From assembly GCA_030512335.1 (NCBI GenBank), contig JAULSU010000005.1:1922001-1986000 (forward strand): DNA of 64,000 nucleotides. Reading direction: 5' to 3'. The stretch comes from Immersiella caudata. Taxonomy: Eukaryota > Ascomycota > Sordariomycetes > Sordariales > Lasiosphaeriaceae. Under the pieces are notes generated by a model that worked only from the letters and a program-made list of their open reading frames with translations, was not told where the DNA came from and searched no databases. This document shows positions 1 to 11,982 of the stretch, piece by piece. Each line of letters starts with the position of its first letter. Positions within the stretch are counted from its first letter, which is position 1. The position numbers were made by a program, and so were the translations under genes.

Positions 1-1506
1 TGGCGGCACATGGCGCGCAACAAACCAGAAAATAAGCTTTTTTCCAAGCCCCCATCCTTGCCCGTAAGCGCGTCTCCGCGCAGGAAGGAAGTCTTGGCTG
101 AGACTCCCGTCACAACAGCGCGATCGCTTCCACTTTGCATGACCCCAGGAAAACAACCAGAAACATGGAACGTACCGACGGTTTTCCCTCTCCCAGCATC
201 CCGGCGTTCAACACTGCGGCGTGTCGGTTGCGCATCGCCTTCGGCGTCAGCACCCCGAGTCTACGCCGTGCAGCATGCTACTGCACCTGTCGGCATCTGG
301 GAGCACTTGGCTACCTTCGTTGATGCAGTGCTCCTTGATAGCATCACCGGCCCGTCACGGCTGTATGCTTGGGCGTCCATAGTCCGGCCGAGCGGCTGGA
401 TCATGAAGAGCCGGGCATCACCAGGCGCACCCCCTCCCTTCGTCCCACTCCTCCTTGCCGTCTAGCATGTCACGTTCTCGCAGTCTCGCGCGTCGCCAAT
501 CACTCCACTATCCGCCGGGCACCCCTGCTATCCCCGCCCCCAGGCGGAAGAATAACCAAGCATCTCCCATCATCTACCCCAAACGGGAGCAATGCCCGGC
601 TTCGAGAAAAAAAAAGAAGGGCTGTCATGTTGGCATCATCCTATTGTCTCTTCTTCCCCTCCTTCCTCTCGTCGCTCCCGCAGTCCAAAAAAAGCAACCT
701 GAAAAGCCGGTCTCCGCATATCGCTATCCCGGCTCTGCTGCTGCTCGGAGGGACATCCCGGATCAACACCTACGGGTATGAGGGCGTCATGAGAGATGAG
801 GCGCACAGTGGAGCTCTTGATGTCACTTCGTCCACGTACGCAGTAATCATAGCCGTGGTTTACACGACCATGCAACCCCAAGTTCCCCCGCAGGGCCGGT
901 ACGCCAGATTCGGGCCTGGGTAGCATCGCTCGCCCAGAAAGCGCAGGGCACGGAACTGGGCCGGTTCGTCGGAGAGCCGCCGAGACTTCGATTCGCTGGG
1001 TACTTCGTCTGAACCCGGTCTCATCAATATGTGCCAGCTAGGCCAGGTCCGGCGCAAGTCGCTTAAAGCTCTTGCAGCAGTCCCGCTCTGACAATCTTGC
1101 CACCTCTGTTCGACTTTGGTTATGTTGCGCTGGCGAATTGTCCTCGCCGTTCCACCTCCGAATCTACCCCAGAGCAGACACCACTAAGATCGGGGCTTCC
1201 CACCTTGGCCCTTGCCATCCGCACGTGTCAGAGCGGACGATCTGGTAATGCGCAGCGTTGCATGAAGGACAACAACCCAACGGGGATAGACCGGCGGGTA
1301 GTATATTGATCCAACTGCCGTATGCAACTGCCACATGGCGATCCAGTGAGCCTTCTACTCAGAACAGATCAGCGGATCATGCGCCACGACCCTCTCAGAC
1401 GCCATCGTTTCAATTCAGAGATCTACTCCTTTCCAAACGGCGAGCGAGATACCTCGGTGCGACTGGCGGCCATTGGACATCTCAGCTTCAGCTTCCCACA
1501 CTCAAA
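1..1506. other. Intergenic, no gene seen
   Basis: Short open frames occur on both strands but none has recognisable family similarity, splice structure or a convincing start context. A run of nine A (about 607-615) lies within a pyrimidine-rich stretch. The last few hundred bases presumably hold the promoter of the FSH hydrolase gene. Confidence 0.5.
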
Positions 1507-2447
1507 ATGAGATTTCTCTGTCTCCCTGGCGCCTATGGCAGCTCCGACGTAAGTGAGGGAATGCTGCCAACCTTCGCCCAGAAGTTGTAACTAACGCAGG
1601 ATCCAGAAATTCCAAGTGCAGCTGGGTTCGTGCTCAGGCTTCTAGTCCCATTTTTGTGAGTAGACGCTAATTCTATTTGTAGCGCCAATCATCAAGGAGT
1701 TGACAGAGGACGACACCGCAACATTTCACTTCATCAACGGCCCCTGCAAAGCAACTCCTCCTGATGGGTTCGAGGAGTACTTTGGCAAGCCCCCTTACTT
1801 TCGTTTCATCGAGCCCGACCAGGATGTGGAGAAGACGGAGGACGATGATGTTCTAGCGAGAATCAGAGACTTTCCGGACTGCGAAACACCGGAGGACACG
1901 ATGCGAGAGCTGATGCGAGAAGGTATCGCGTCTTCTCACAAAAGCACAGACAACGCGCTCAAGTACCTGGTGAAGATCATGGAGGAGCGTGGCCCTTTTG
2001 AGGGCATCATTGGGTATTCTGAAGGTGCCACCGTTGCCGCGACGCTTCTTCTCCATGAGCAGCGGCGATTCAAGAAGAAAGGTATAAAGCCTATGTTCAA
2101 GTACGCCATATTCTTCGCCGGCTGGCCCCCTGTCGACCCCGACAGCCACGCAATGATTCTCAGCGATGAATCTGACCTCATGATTGAGATTCCGACTTGC
2201 CACATCAGTGAGTGCCGCTGAAATTCGGAGAAAACGTTTACGTAGGGACGTGCTGACAAGATTCACAGTTGGCTCATTAGACCCTTACGTTCATGGTTCG
2301 CTGGCTCTTTACAACGTGTGCGACCCCGACACGGCGTATCTCTTCGATCACGCCAAGGGACATACGCTCCCCCGGGATAAGGATACAGTGAAGGAGCTTG
2401 GCGACGTGGTACGGGACGCTATCAAGACGTACGACATTCACGAGTAG
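1507..2447 (+). CDS. FSH-family serine hydrolase (alpha/beta hydrolase)
   Basis: Predicted 254-residue cytosolic hydrolase of the fungal FSH1 family (related to yeast Fsh1-3 and human OVCA2). I read four exons: 1507-1548, 1607-1625, 1683-2207 and 2269-2447; phases sum to 765 nt. The start is fixed by the family N-terminus MRFLCLPGAYGSSD, and the 19-nt second exon supplies KFQVQL, as usual in this family. The nucleophile elbow GYSEG puts the serine at about residue 133; the Asp in GSLDPY and the His in KGHTLPR complete a plausible triad. There is no signal peptide. Many family members sit beside secondary-metabolite genes, but no such cluster is visible here; the nearest neighbour downstream is an ABCB exporter 2.9 kb away. 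The substrate cannot be inferred. Confidence 0.88.
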
Positions 2448-5321
2448 ACGCATAGGCCACGCTCATGTTTTCAATCGCGCTTGGCGTTTTGCTCTTGTTG
2501 CAAGATTCATGTTCGGTCATGTCCCTGATAGCTCGGTTGCACACAATAGATTTTTTTCATGCTACAACCGCTCCATCCAACCTGATATTCAATTTCGGGC
2601 AGACTTCCGTCTCTGGGCAATCGTGCGAGCACTCGGACTGCATTATTGGCGGCGGACATGTGGACCTCTAGCAGTTACAAACAACAAAATTCAGCGAGCC
2701 GAGCCAGAGATACACGGAGCACGTTTCAAATAAGACGACTTGTGTTCTAGAATAGAAGCACAGGAGCCCGCATAGATTAGACGCCGGTTGTCAAGCAGGT
2801 GATATGTGTGCGCACCGACATGAGCCGCCAGGGAAACACCGGGTGGTATCTGTTGTTGCCCGGAGAGGATAATGTGGGAACCGGGCCAAAGGCCCACCAT
2901 TCCAGACAGTCCGTAAGGGGGGCAAGGAGAACAAGATCTAAGCAGAAAGATACACGGTATGCCTCCAAGTTGTTATCAGGTTCGTGGCTTCAAGCATGCA
3001 TTGGGGCCGTGGGCATGGGTATGGGCGGGAGGTCTGGAACGTTACCCACTACCGGCCGCGTAAACTGCTCGAATACCGACGGGACTACTTGTACGGATAC
3101 CGAATACCGAGTACTTACTTACATGCGAAGACTCTGGCCGATGCGCGCGGAAAGGCGCTATTTTGGAATCAAGGACGGCCGAGCCGTCTTTGGCCTGGAC
3201 GCGTACGTGATGCCAGGGCGGGATATCACTCTCGAGCTGCGTATCTGGGCAACTGCGTCCCGGATACTGGTGCGCTTCCCGGGTGCTGATGTCGATGGGA
3301 ACCCAGGCATGGGAGCGTTTTCCAGGAGATAAGGCTGCACGACAGCATCGTTGCCCGCTTCTCAGGGGGCGCTGTGGGCAGCAAACAATCGTCAGTTGCC
3401 CGGATAAGCTTGGCTAGCAAGTCTGGGCGCGCGGCTTGAGGCGGAAAGGGTGGGGAGAGAACAGGCGGGAGGAGGTCACAAGCTTTCCTGAGGCCTTCCC
3501 GATAGCTGAGGACATCGGGTAGCTATCACGGATATCAAGAGGTGCAGTTGTGCAAATTGCCGCATCGGCCAGGCTGATGTTGTCGTCGAGATCCTCCCGC
3601 CGCGCGCGCAGGACGCTTGCCATCGCTTAGGGACTGAGGTGAATCGAGATAGGAAATCCAGTAGGCAAGGCAGCGGAGGAAGGTAACGTTCCTGTGCCTG
3701 AAATCAATCAGCCCACCACAACGCATACACACCACACTCTAGCTCACCTCCATGCCCCCTAGCGCCTGGCCCCCAAGAGGTTTTCCACACCCTCGGGTAA
3801 CACAACGGCAGTAGCAAGGCGTCGTATTACCAAGGTTTTCATATGTGGCGTCCAGAGGCCTGGACTTCTGGCTAAATTACCCCACGGAGGCCCTGGCAGG
3901 GTTGCATTCGTCCATGGATGCGCCCGCGGCTTTCCATGCGGATCAGCAAGGGCCTTCGGCTCATTATCCGAAATGCGTGCTGCAGGCTAAGGACGGGAAG
4001 CAGCCCCATCAGGGACCCAAGATGGGAGATCGGCAGGGTATTTTGCTGATAGGTCAAAAGGGAAGGGACGCCCTCTTTCACACCTCCCACCGCCTGGCAG
4101 CTCTTGCCTATTCAGCCGAAAGAAGCTCGACGTTTTTGCGCAAAGGCCCCACGTGCCCACCTTCCGGTGGGCGCGACAAGCCATGAAACTGCCAGTTCAT
4201 AGATTATGGAAGGCGCAATGGAAGCTCGGTTCGGTGTTCGGCGGCAGCCCGCCGGGGGACCTTTATTGCCCGCTCACGTTGCCTGCCCTGCCCTGTCCTG
4301 TTTCCCTCCTCCGTCTACCTGTCTGCTAGCAAAGTGTCAGGCTGGCTACGGCCGCCCGCATTGCATAATTTTGCACTCTGCTTGTTCGGAAGGGCCACGC
4401 ACTCGCACTCAACGCACGCGGTATTCCCCCCGGCCCCTCGTCCCTGCTCTGCACCCCTGGCAGGGGCCTCTCGGAGAAGGCAAATCATTCACATGTCAAA
4501 ACAAGCGAACAAGGCAAACGTATCACCCAAATGAACACCACAAATTCGCCGCTCGCGCAAGAGATGTTTGAAATGGCGGTGATGGCTCCGAGCCAGTTAT
4601 CTGCTCCCCGTCCGCACCTGACGGCCAGATTCACGGTGATCATATCACAGATAACATGTCCCAATCACAGCGCAGCCGCTCACACAGGCGCGCCAGATTG
4701 CGCGTATATTGCCGCCATATTGAAGACTAGCAGCAAACTGAAGTCGGAGCGGGGGACCTCAGGCTCCGGGTAGTGCTCGCCCCTCCGCCCAGCCGACTAG
4801 CCCACACACCCCAGAAACGACGGAAGTGATGTCGGCAGTGCCCGATGCTACGGTTTCTCTGCAATTTTTTGCCCGCTGTCAAGTTCAGGGCCGTTCTAGA
4901 TCTCCAAGGGTGTGGGCGGACAACGCAGCGGCGACACGGCCTCGGTCTTACTTGGGCACGCCTCATGACCTGTTGCTTGCTCTGCTCCGCTGCAAGATTT
5001 CCTTGCTGCTTGCTTGCTCGTGCGGCTCCGCTCCCTTCGCCCCTCGATGCCGCCGACTGTTCCTTGTCAGAGCGACTCCTCGGGGCAGCTCAGGTAACCA
5101 GACTTATCTGCACGTATTGCATCTCGCTTCCGATCCGATCGCCATGCCAGCGTGTGGCTTCGGTGAGTGGTAACTGTGGACCACTCCGAGCCAGGACACG
5201 GTAGCACTGAGCCTCATCCGGCTCCTCCCGTCCCTGCTTCTGTGCCCCGACTCGCCGCCGGCTCACCGTTGGCCCTATCCCAGCGACTACGGGCAAGCCT
5301 CACCTGCCCACCGCCGAGACC
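2448..5321. other. Gene-poor interval, 2.9 kb
   Basis: No coding region, RNA gene or mobile element could be supported. Open frames here (for example around 2800-3330 and 4830-5200) are compositionally ordinary and lack family motifs. It holds the 3' end of the FSH gene and the upstream region of the ABCB exporter. Confidence 0.5.
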
Positions 5322-8300
5322 ATGGAAAAGTCTGAGATGTCTGATCTGTCCTCAGCTCCGTCTCCTGTCTCGGACGGGCCAGTACACGATGACGCCAGGG
5401 CAGCTACCACCACGGCTCATGAAAAGGGGACGGCATCCCAACCGTCGACCGTCCCGGCTTCAGCAACACCTGCAGCGGCAGCAACGGCGACAGCGGCGCC
5501 GACAACTCCTCCACAAGCCCCCAAGGCAAAGAAACACCCCGGCCTCCTCAAGCCAGAACACAAGACGGCCCTCAAGGACTTCACTGTAAGAATTCTTTTC
5601 TTCCCGCACTGTCGTCTACTGACCTTGGCTAGCGTATCTTTTCATTTTCAACATGGCTGGACAAACTAGTGCTGGTGGTTGCAACATTGGCATCAATAGG
5701 GACAGGAATCACATTGCCAGTCATGAACATCATCTTTGGTATAGTCACTCAAAAACCCCCGATGTATCTATGTCTTATGTTGATCTAACCTGAACTAGGC
5801 CGAATGGTTGGCTCTTTCACCGGCTACTTCAGTGTTGACGCCGAGACCACCCATGAGATGTTCAAGAATGCCATCACTACCTGCGCGTGAGTTGAATAAC
5901 TTCTACCCCCCTGAGGGTGTAAACTGTCTAACCCATCAAAGCTTGTATCTTGTTGGATTGTTTTTCATCAGACTTGTCCTCGACTATATTGCCTACGTAA
6001 GTTCCCAGCCTCATTGTTAAAACTCATGCTAAAAGTGAATAGATCGGCTTCCGCATGTGCAGTCTGAGGATATCAGCGGCCATCAGACTAAAGTACATGA
6101 TGTGCCTCTTTGGCCAACCTGTTTCCACCCTTGATGTCCTGCCGCCGGGTCAGACAGCTGCTATCATCACCATCACGGCTAGCGTCCTCCAGATGGGCAT
6201 CTCGGAGAAGCTGTCGGCCTTGTTTCAGTCCCTTTCTACCGTCATCTCAGCTTTCATCATTGCTATGTGCTACAGTTGGAGCTTGACCTTGATCACCAGC
6301 AGCGGGTTGGTTCTCATCGCCATCGTCTATGGTGTCACAACCCCCTTTCTGGTCAAACTTATGAACGAGGTGCAGCATGCTGACATCCAAGCTTCGACGG
6401 CTGCCAATGAGATCTTTGGATCCATAAGGATGATCGTGGCCTGTGGGGCGGAGACAAAGATTGCAAAGAGATACGCCAAGTGGGTTGATGAGTCTCGCCG
6501 CAGGGGATTGAAGATGTCGCCCATTGTTGCATCTCAACAAGCTCCTGGTGAGTCCTCTCCTCCCCTCTCACTGTTAGTGAGGACTGAAAAGCTGACATCC
6601 GCCTAGTTCAGTTTGCTATTTACTCGTGAGTTGATTCCAGGACGAATTGGACCAAGCTAACAAGGCGCCAGCACCTTCGGGTTGTCGTTCTGGTACTCGC
6701 TCAAGATGTACATGGAACTCCGTTTCAATAGCGCCGAGACGCTGATTGTGTAAGATCTTTCTATATAGGGCTTCGATAATATCTCTAATAAGAATATCAT
6801 AGCGTTCTCATGTCGGTTATGTTGATGACTTCCTCCATCGGAGGCATCACGGCCCCCCTGGCTGCTGCCGCCCGTGCAGCAGGCGCTGCCACGATCTTCT
6901 ACACAATCATTGATGCACCACGAAAGGACCGAAGCGGTCTCAAGCATCCTGAGGTTTCCGCATCAGAGGACATCGTCCTGCAGAATGTCAACTTTGCCTA
7001 TTCCACCAGACCCGACCTCAAGATTCTTGACAACCTCTGCATCCGATTTCCCGCTGGAAAAGTCACGGCCATCGTTGGCCCGTCAGGGGCGGGGAAAAGC
7101 ACCATTGTTGGTCTCATCGAGAGATGGTATGAGATTGAAGCGTTTGAGAGCGGCGATATGGTAAGTCATGCAGAGCCCAGATATGATGGACTGGCTGACG
7201 CGAATAACTTGCAGAGCCTCTGGTGGCGTAATGGGTGGATCACTTGTGGCGGCCGACCACTGAGAGAAATCGACCAAAAGTGGTGGCGAACGCAAATTGG
7301 CCTCGTCCAGCAGGAGCCTTTTCTCTTCAATGACACCATCTACCGAAACGTAGAGTTCGGACTCATCGGAACCGAGTGGGAAGATGCCGACGCCGAGACC
7401 AAGAAAGAGCTTGTCAAACAAGCTTGCAAGGAGGCATACGCAGACGAGTTCATCAACCGCTTACCAGATGTAGGCGCACTCTTGAACCCTTTATTCCTTT
7501 GTTCGTCGCTAACCCCTTGCAGGGCTACTCCACCTCTGTTGGTGACTCTGGCATCAAACTTAGTGGCGGCCAGCGACAACGGATTGCCATCGCAAGAAGC
7601 ATCGTCAAGAGGCCAAAAGTCTTGATTCTGGATGAAGCAACAAGCAGCATCGATGTCCGTGGAGAGCAGATGGTCCAAGAAGCCTTGGATAAAGTCTCCA
7701 AGGGCAGGACCACGTTAATGATTGCTCACCGACTGGCTACCATCAAGAAAGCTGACAATATCATTGTCCTACAAAAGGGCAAGCTGGTCCAACAAGGCAC
7801 CCACGACGAGCTTATGGCACAGGAGAACGGCGTTTATTGGACCCTAGCAACGGCGCAACAGCTCGTTCCAGCAGCCGAAGAAAGTGCAGAAGAAGCGGCG
7901 CGTTTTGCTGAAGCTGAGATTGCAGAGAAGAAAAGCATGGCAACAATCGGAACGGAGACCACCTTTGTGGAGACAGTGACATCCGAAACTAAGTCCGAGC
8001 ATTCCAAAAAATCGAGGGGCTTTTGGGGCAGCTTCTGGCTGTTGCTTTCCGAGCAAAGGTGGCTCTGGAAGTGGTACATCATTCTTCTTGTCAGCGCCAT
8101 TGGCGGTGGTGGTAGGTTGTCACATGTGTACCACAGTCAGGGGTTATGAAACTGACGCGATGAACAGCCAGCCAGCCGATCCAAGCTTACCTGTTCGCCA
8201 CGTTGTTGACCCTGTTTCAGTTTTGGGGTGAATGGCTTCCTGCTTTGGCGAACTTCTGGAGTTTGATGTTTGTGATGCTTGCAATCTTTGTAGGCATCAC

Positions 8301-10190
8301 ATACTTTGCCTTGGGCTGGTCATCATCAACGATTGCTTTTGTAAGTTCATGACTTGAGGGAGGACCCCCTGGACGACATGTTCTAACTCTCTTCATAGCA
8401 CATCACTCATCATTACCGAGGCGAATACTTTGCCAATATTCTCGAAAAATCCGTGGCCTTCTTCGACGCTGACGAGCATTCTGTTGGCGCCCTCACAGCA
8501 CGGCTTGCGACGGACCCCACCCAACTCCAAGAGCTGCTGGGAACCAACATGGCTTTCGTCATCATCTCAATTCTCAACGTCGTTGGATGTCTGGCAATAT
8601 CTTTCTATTTCGGTTGGAAGCTCACGATCGTCACCCTCGTTTCCTCCATGCCTCTCATCATTGCAGCTGCTTTCTTCAGGATCCGTTACGAAACTCAGTT
8701 CGAGAAGATGAATAATGAGGTCTTTGCTGAGAGTGCAAAGTTTGCGACTGAGTCGATTGGCGCGTTTCGGACGGTATCGGCCATGACGCTCGAGGATACC
8801 ATTATCAAACGATACGAAACTCTGCTTCACGATCAAATCAGGAAGACTTTCTGGAAGTCTGGTTGGTCAACGTTGATATTTGCCACGGCTGATAGTATTG
8901 CGTTGCTTTGCATGGCTTTTGTTCTGTGGTGAGTGATATGAAATGTTGCCGCCGAGGTGTTGCTGATCACTGTGCAGGTATGGAGGAACATTGATGCTGA
9001 ACTTGGAGTACACTTCGTTCCAGTACATTGTTGTCTATATCGCTGTGTTGCAGGGAGGCATGGGAGCTGGAACATGGTTGAGCTATGGCCCAAGTAATCT
9101 TCCTGCCAGTGTTCTTGAATTCAAACTCACAAGTCTGCAGATATCGCCAAAGCCTCTGTGGCCGCGAGTCGCATCATCGATATGCGTGGCCGTGATCACT
9201 ACGATGGAAAGCTCATCTCTTTGGACAGCGGAAACCTTGGCGAGAACGACATGGGTGTGAGGATTCAGTTTCACAGTGTTTGGTTCAGATATCCCACTCG
9301 CGATACACCGATCCTGAACGGGTTGACTCTCACTGTAAGTGGACCTCATCGCAAAACGACCATGGCTTCTGACGATGATGCAGATTGAAAAGGGGCAATT
9401 CGCTGCTATCGTCGGTCCTTCCGGTGAGTGTCTGAAGCTATTGACGAATCTGCAGCGACTGTCTAATACCTCTGACAGGATCCGGGAAAACAACTGTGAT
9501 CTCATTGCTTGAAAGGTATGTCGCCCACTGAGTATCAATGGAGTATGCTCACATTTGCAGATTTTACTCCCCCAACGCTGGCCGCATCCTCTTCAATGGC
9601 CTGGATATCTCGGACCTCAATCTTGGGCACTACCGAAAAGACATCTCCCTTGTCGCTCAAGAACCCAACCTGTTCGACGGAACTCTCAGAGAGAACATCC
9701 TCATTGGGGTAGACGAAGATGACGTAACTGAAGAGCAACTCCACCAAGCATGTCGTGACGCCGAGATTCACGACTTCATCGCATCACTCCCAGAGGGGTA
9801 CAACACCGAGGTAGGGACCAAAGGCGTGATGCTGTCAGGTGGGCAGAAGCAGCGTTTAGCGATAGCCCGTGCGCTCATCCGCAACCCCCGTCTTCTGCTT
9901 CTTGATGAAGCCACGTCGAGCCTCGACGCAGAAACGGAGAAGGCGGTTCAAGCCGTGTTTGAGAAGAATAAGAAAAACAGGACTATGGTGGTTGTGGCTC
10001 ACCGGTTGGCGACGGTGCAGAACGCGGATGTAATTTTTGTTCTGGGGGATGGTAAGGTTATGGAGAGGGGAGATCACGCTACGCTGTTGAGGAAAAGAGG
10101 GATATACTACCAGATGGTAAGTCTTCGCTGCCAATGGAGAAGTGTATGGCTAACATGGTGCAGTGTCAATCGCAGGCTTTAGATCGGTAA
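5322..10190 (+). CDS. ABCB full transporter (MDR/P-glycoprotein type)
   Basis: Full-length ABC exporter, TMD-NBD-TMD-NBD, 1329 residues by my exon chain (18 exons, 17 introns, total 3990 nt in frame). Exons: 5322-5585, 5633-5738, 5799-5886, 5942-5996, 6043-6547, 6607-6625, 6672-6749, 6803-7160, 7215-7469, 7523-8111, 8168-8340, 8399-8928, 8978-9093, 9141-9334, 9384-9423, 9479-9515, 9561-10116, 10164-10190. NBD1 has Walker A GPSGAGKST, signature LSGGQRQR, Walker B VLILDEATSS and H-loop AHR. NBD2 has GPS/GSGKTT (split by an intron), LSGGQKQR, LLLLDEATSSLD and AHR, so both sites look catalytically competent. NBD1 carries a Trp-rich insertion (SLWWRNGWITCGGRPL) between Walker A and the Q-loop. The N-terminus is a Ser/Thr/Ala/Pro-rich cytosolic tail of about 70 residues. 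Expected at plasma or vacuolar membrane; exported substrate unknown. Confidence 0.9.
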
Positions 10191-10503
10191 CTAATATAGA
10201 CATGAGTCATGAGTAATAGATTTCAAGTCAGTCAGTCCATGACAGTTGGTGGGATATGATGTTCGAATTGTTTATGGATTTGTGTTTCCTGCTAGCCAAG
10301 ATTTACCAACCCCTGTGCTCTCACTTCCACGCTATTCAACTCAACACTAGGTACGCAAACTCAACGCGGCCCTACCAGTCATGTAGACCCAGCCCAGTCC
10401 AGCCCAGTCCAGCCCCTGATCATCCACTCCAATCATCGAAAATGCGTAGCTCAACATGCCTCTTCAAAAGCAAGACCGCCTTCAACCACATTGACTGGAC
10501 CAA
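10191..10503. other. Convergent 3' spacer
   Basis: Short spacer between the 3' ends of the ABCB gene (+) and the small Ser-Gly gene (-). It contains a CCAGCCCAGT-like direct repeat near 10388-10412 and nothing else identifiable. Confidence 0.4.
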
Positions 10504-10832
10504 TTATCGGCGATAACCTTCGTAAGGTACGTTCAATGCGGGCGGGGAGCACTCGGGACTCCTGCACACCGTCAGCCGTCGAATCAAACCCAGTTTAAGG
10601 CTACACTGAAGGACATATACCAGGAGCGAGGATTCGTGTTCATGCAGCTGCTTGCGTTTTTAGGATAGTTCCAAGTGCCGCAGCCACACCTCCATTCGGG
10701 GTCGGAGTTGGAGCCCGAACCGGAGCCCGAACCTGAGCCAGACCCTGATCCAGAGCCAGAGCCAGAGCCAGAGACAGAGCCAGAGCCAGAGCCAGAGTCG
10801 GAAGCGCAGCTCGAGTCAGTTGAAGAGCTCAT
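10504..10832 (-). CDS. Small Ser-Gly-repeat, Cys-containing protein
   Basis: I predict an 89-residue protein from two exons (10621-10832 and 10504-10561). The intron (10562-10620, 59 nt) has donor GTATAT, a CTGAC branch-like site 10 nt upstream of the acceptor, and joins in frame (270 nt total). The start sits in a good fungal context (ATCACCATGAG). Residues about 13-41 are a Ser-Gly dipeptide repeat encoded by a hexanucleotide tandem repeat. After it comes WRCGCGTWNYPKN followed by further Cys, vaguely like a RanBP2-type zinc finger (W-x-C-x-C-x3-N-x7-C) but without the canonical spacing. There is no signal peptide or membrane segment. A TTATAA element lies about 100 nt upstream. I do not recognise a family; function unknown. 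Confidence 0.5.
10714..10800. repeat. Hexanucleotide tandem repeat encoding Ser-Gly
   Basis: Imperfect tandem array of a GAGCCA/GAGCCC-type 6-mer on the + strand (reverse complement TCTGGC), which encodes the Ser-Gly repeat of the small protein on the minus strand. A 6-nt unit preserves frame, so copy-number change would lengthen or shorten the linker without breaking the gene. Confidence 0.8.
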
Positions 10833-11982
10833 GGTGATGGATTTGTTTTCAAGTTGTTGCTGAAAGTATGAGTGTGGTGCTGTCTGGCTTGTGTGCGATG
10901 GTACTTGAGGAGGATAACCGGTGCCGGCGTTATAAGAGGTAAGCTGTAAATTCGTGACTTTATGGTACGATGTACTGTAGAAGAAGAAAGTGCAGTTGAT
11001 GGTGGCTGGAAGATAGCTATGAATAAGTACGCCGCGGACAGGGGGAGAGGGGAGACTGTATAGACAAATCCCGTACTACTCTGCGTCAGGTGCCATAGTG
11101 ACTCTCGCAGCTTGAAACTCTGAACGGGCGTCTATTAACTGCTCGTAGTTGATAAAATCACGGTCTCGCTACTTAGGAGCTGGTATTGCTACAGCGCCTG
11201 ACAGTTGAGGGACTCTGATCTCATGGATGAGGGCATGATCTCCCTGCCCCTCACTTCAGGGGCATCGTGATGTCTGCGTGAAACGGGAGATATTCCGTTG
11301 CGAGAAGATGAGGGTGGATGCACAGTGGGCAATGGTCATATGGGAGGGCCTTGAGGCCTGTACTGTCGGATTGCCCTGAAGGCATTAAGGGGTCAAACGG
11401 CCCCTGAATCCGGCCAAAGTCAAATTTATAAGCCTTTAGTCACTTATATACTTGCCGCCTACTTCGATAGTGCACGAAATGCAAGCAGGCACCCCTATGT
11501 CAAGTGCACCAACCTTCCCGAACTCTTCATCTTTTAGCCTCGTCGTGCAGTGCGTAGCTCTTGCGAACCCCCCTCTCGAGTCCCCGCTTGTTGCAATCCA
11601 GTGAACTTTTGAGGTCAGATCGAGGATAAATCGACTACAATTTTCTCCTCGGGGAATCTCCACTGGCTACCTGCTTCTGCTAATTTGCAGCTCTTTTTGC
11701 TCTGGATGGGATGGAAGGCGAGAGGCGGAATCAGCCGCGCCCTGATCTTGTCGAGAAGCATGATTCGCAGCAGGTGATGTTGTCGCTCAAGGCACACAGG
11801 GTAGGTACTTGGGCAATGTCGTCCACTGTTACGACCAGAAAAAGCGGACCCGGACTGGCCACTCACCTTCACCCTCACCGTACCTTCCCCGCATCCCTTC
11901 AACTTAACCCAACCATAAAACTTCATCTTCACAACCAACCCTTCCACTTCGAGGGTTCTTACCTCAAAAACAAATCACAACG
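10833..11982. other. Divergent intergenic region
   Basis: Shared upstream region of the small Ser-Gly gene (-) and beta-mannosidase (+). A TTATAA near 10930 fits the minus-strand gene. The last 100 nt before 11983 are pyrimidine- and CA-rich, as in fungal 5' leaders. No gene seen. Confidence 0.4.

Noticed and set aside
10..923. Several overlapping frames at the left edge
   Set aside because: Overlapping frames in all registers without splice logic or family resemblance; typical of GC-rich non-coding sequence.
2799..3332. 177-codon + frame
   Set aside because: No recognisable domain and low-quality start; overlapped by equally long frames on the other strand.
10675..10863. Glu-Pro repeat frame on the + strand
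   Set aside because: It is the complement of the Ser-Gly repeat and has no start context or flanking conserved sequence; the minus-strand model has a good start and a phase-consistent intron.
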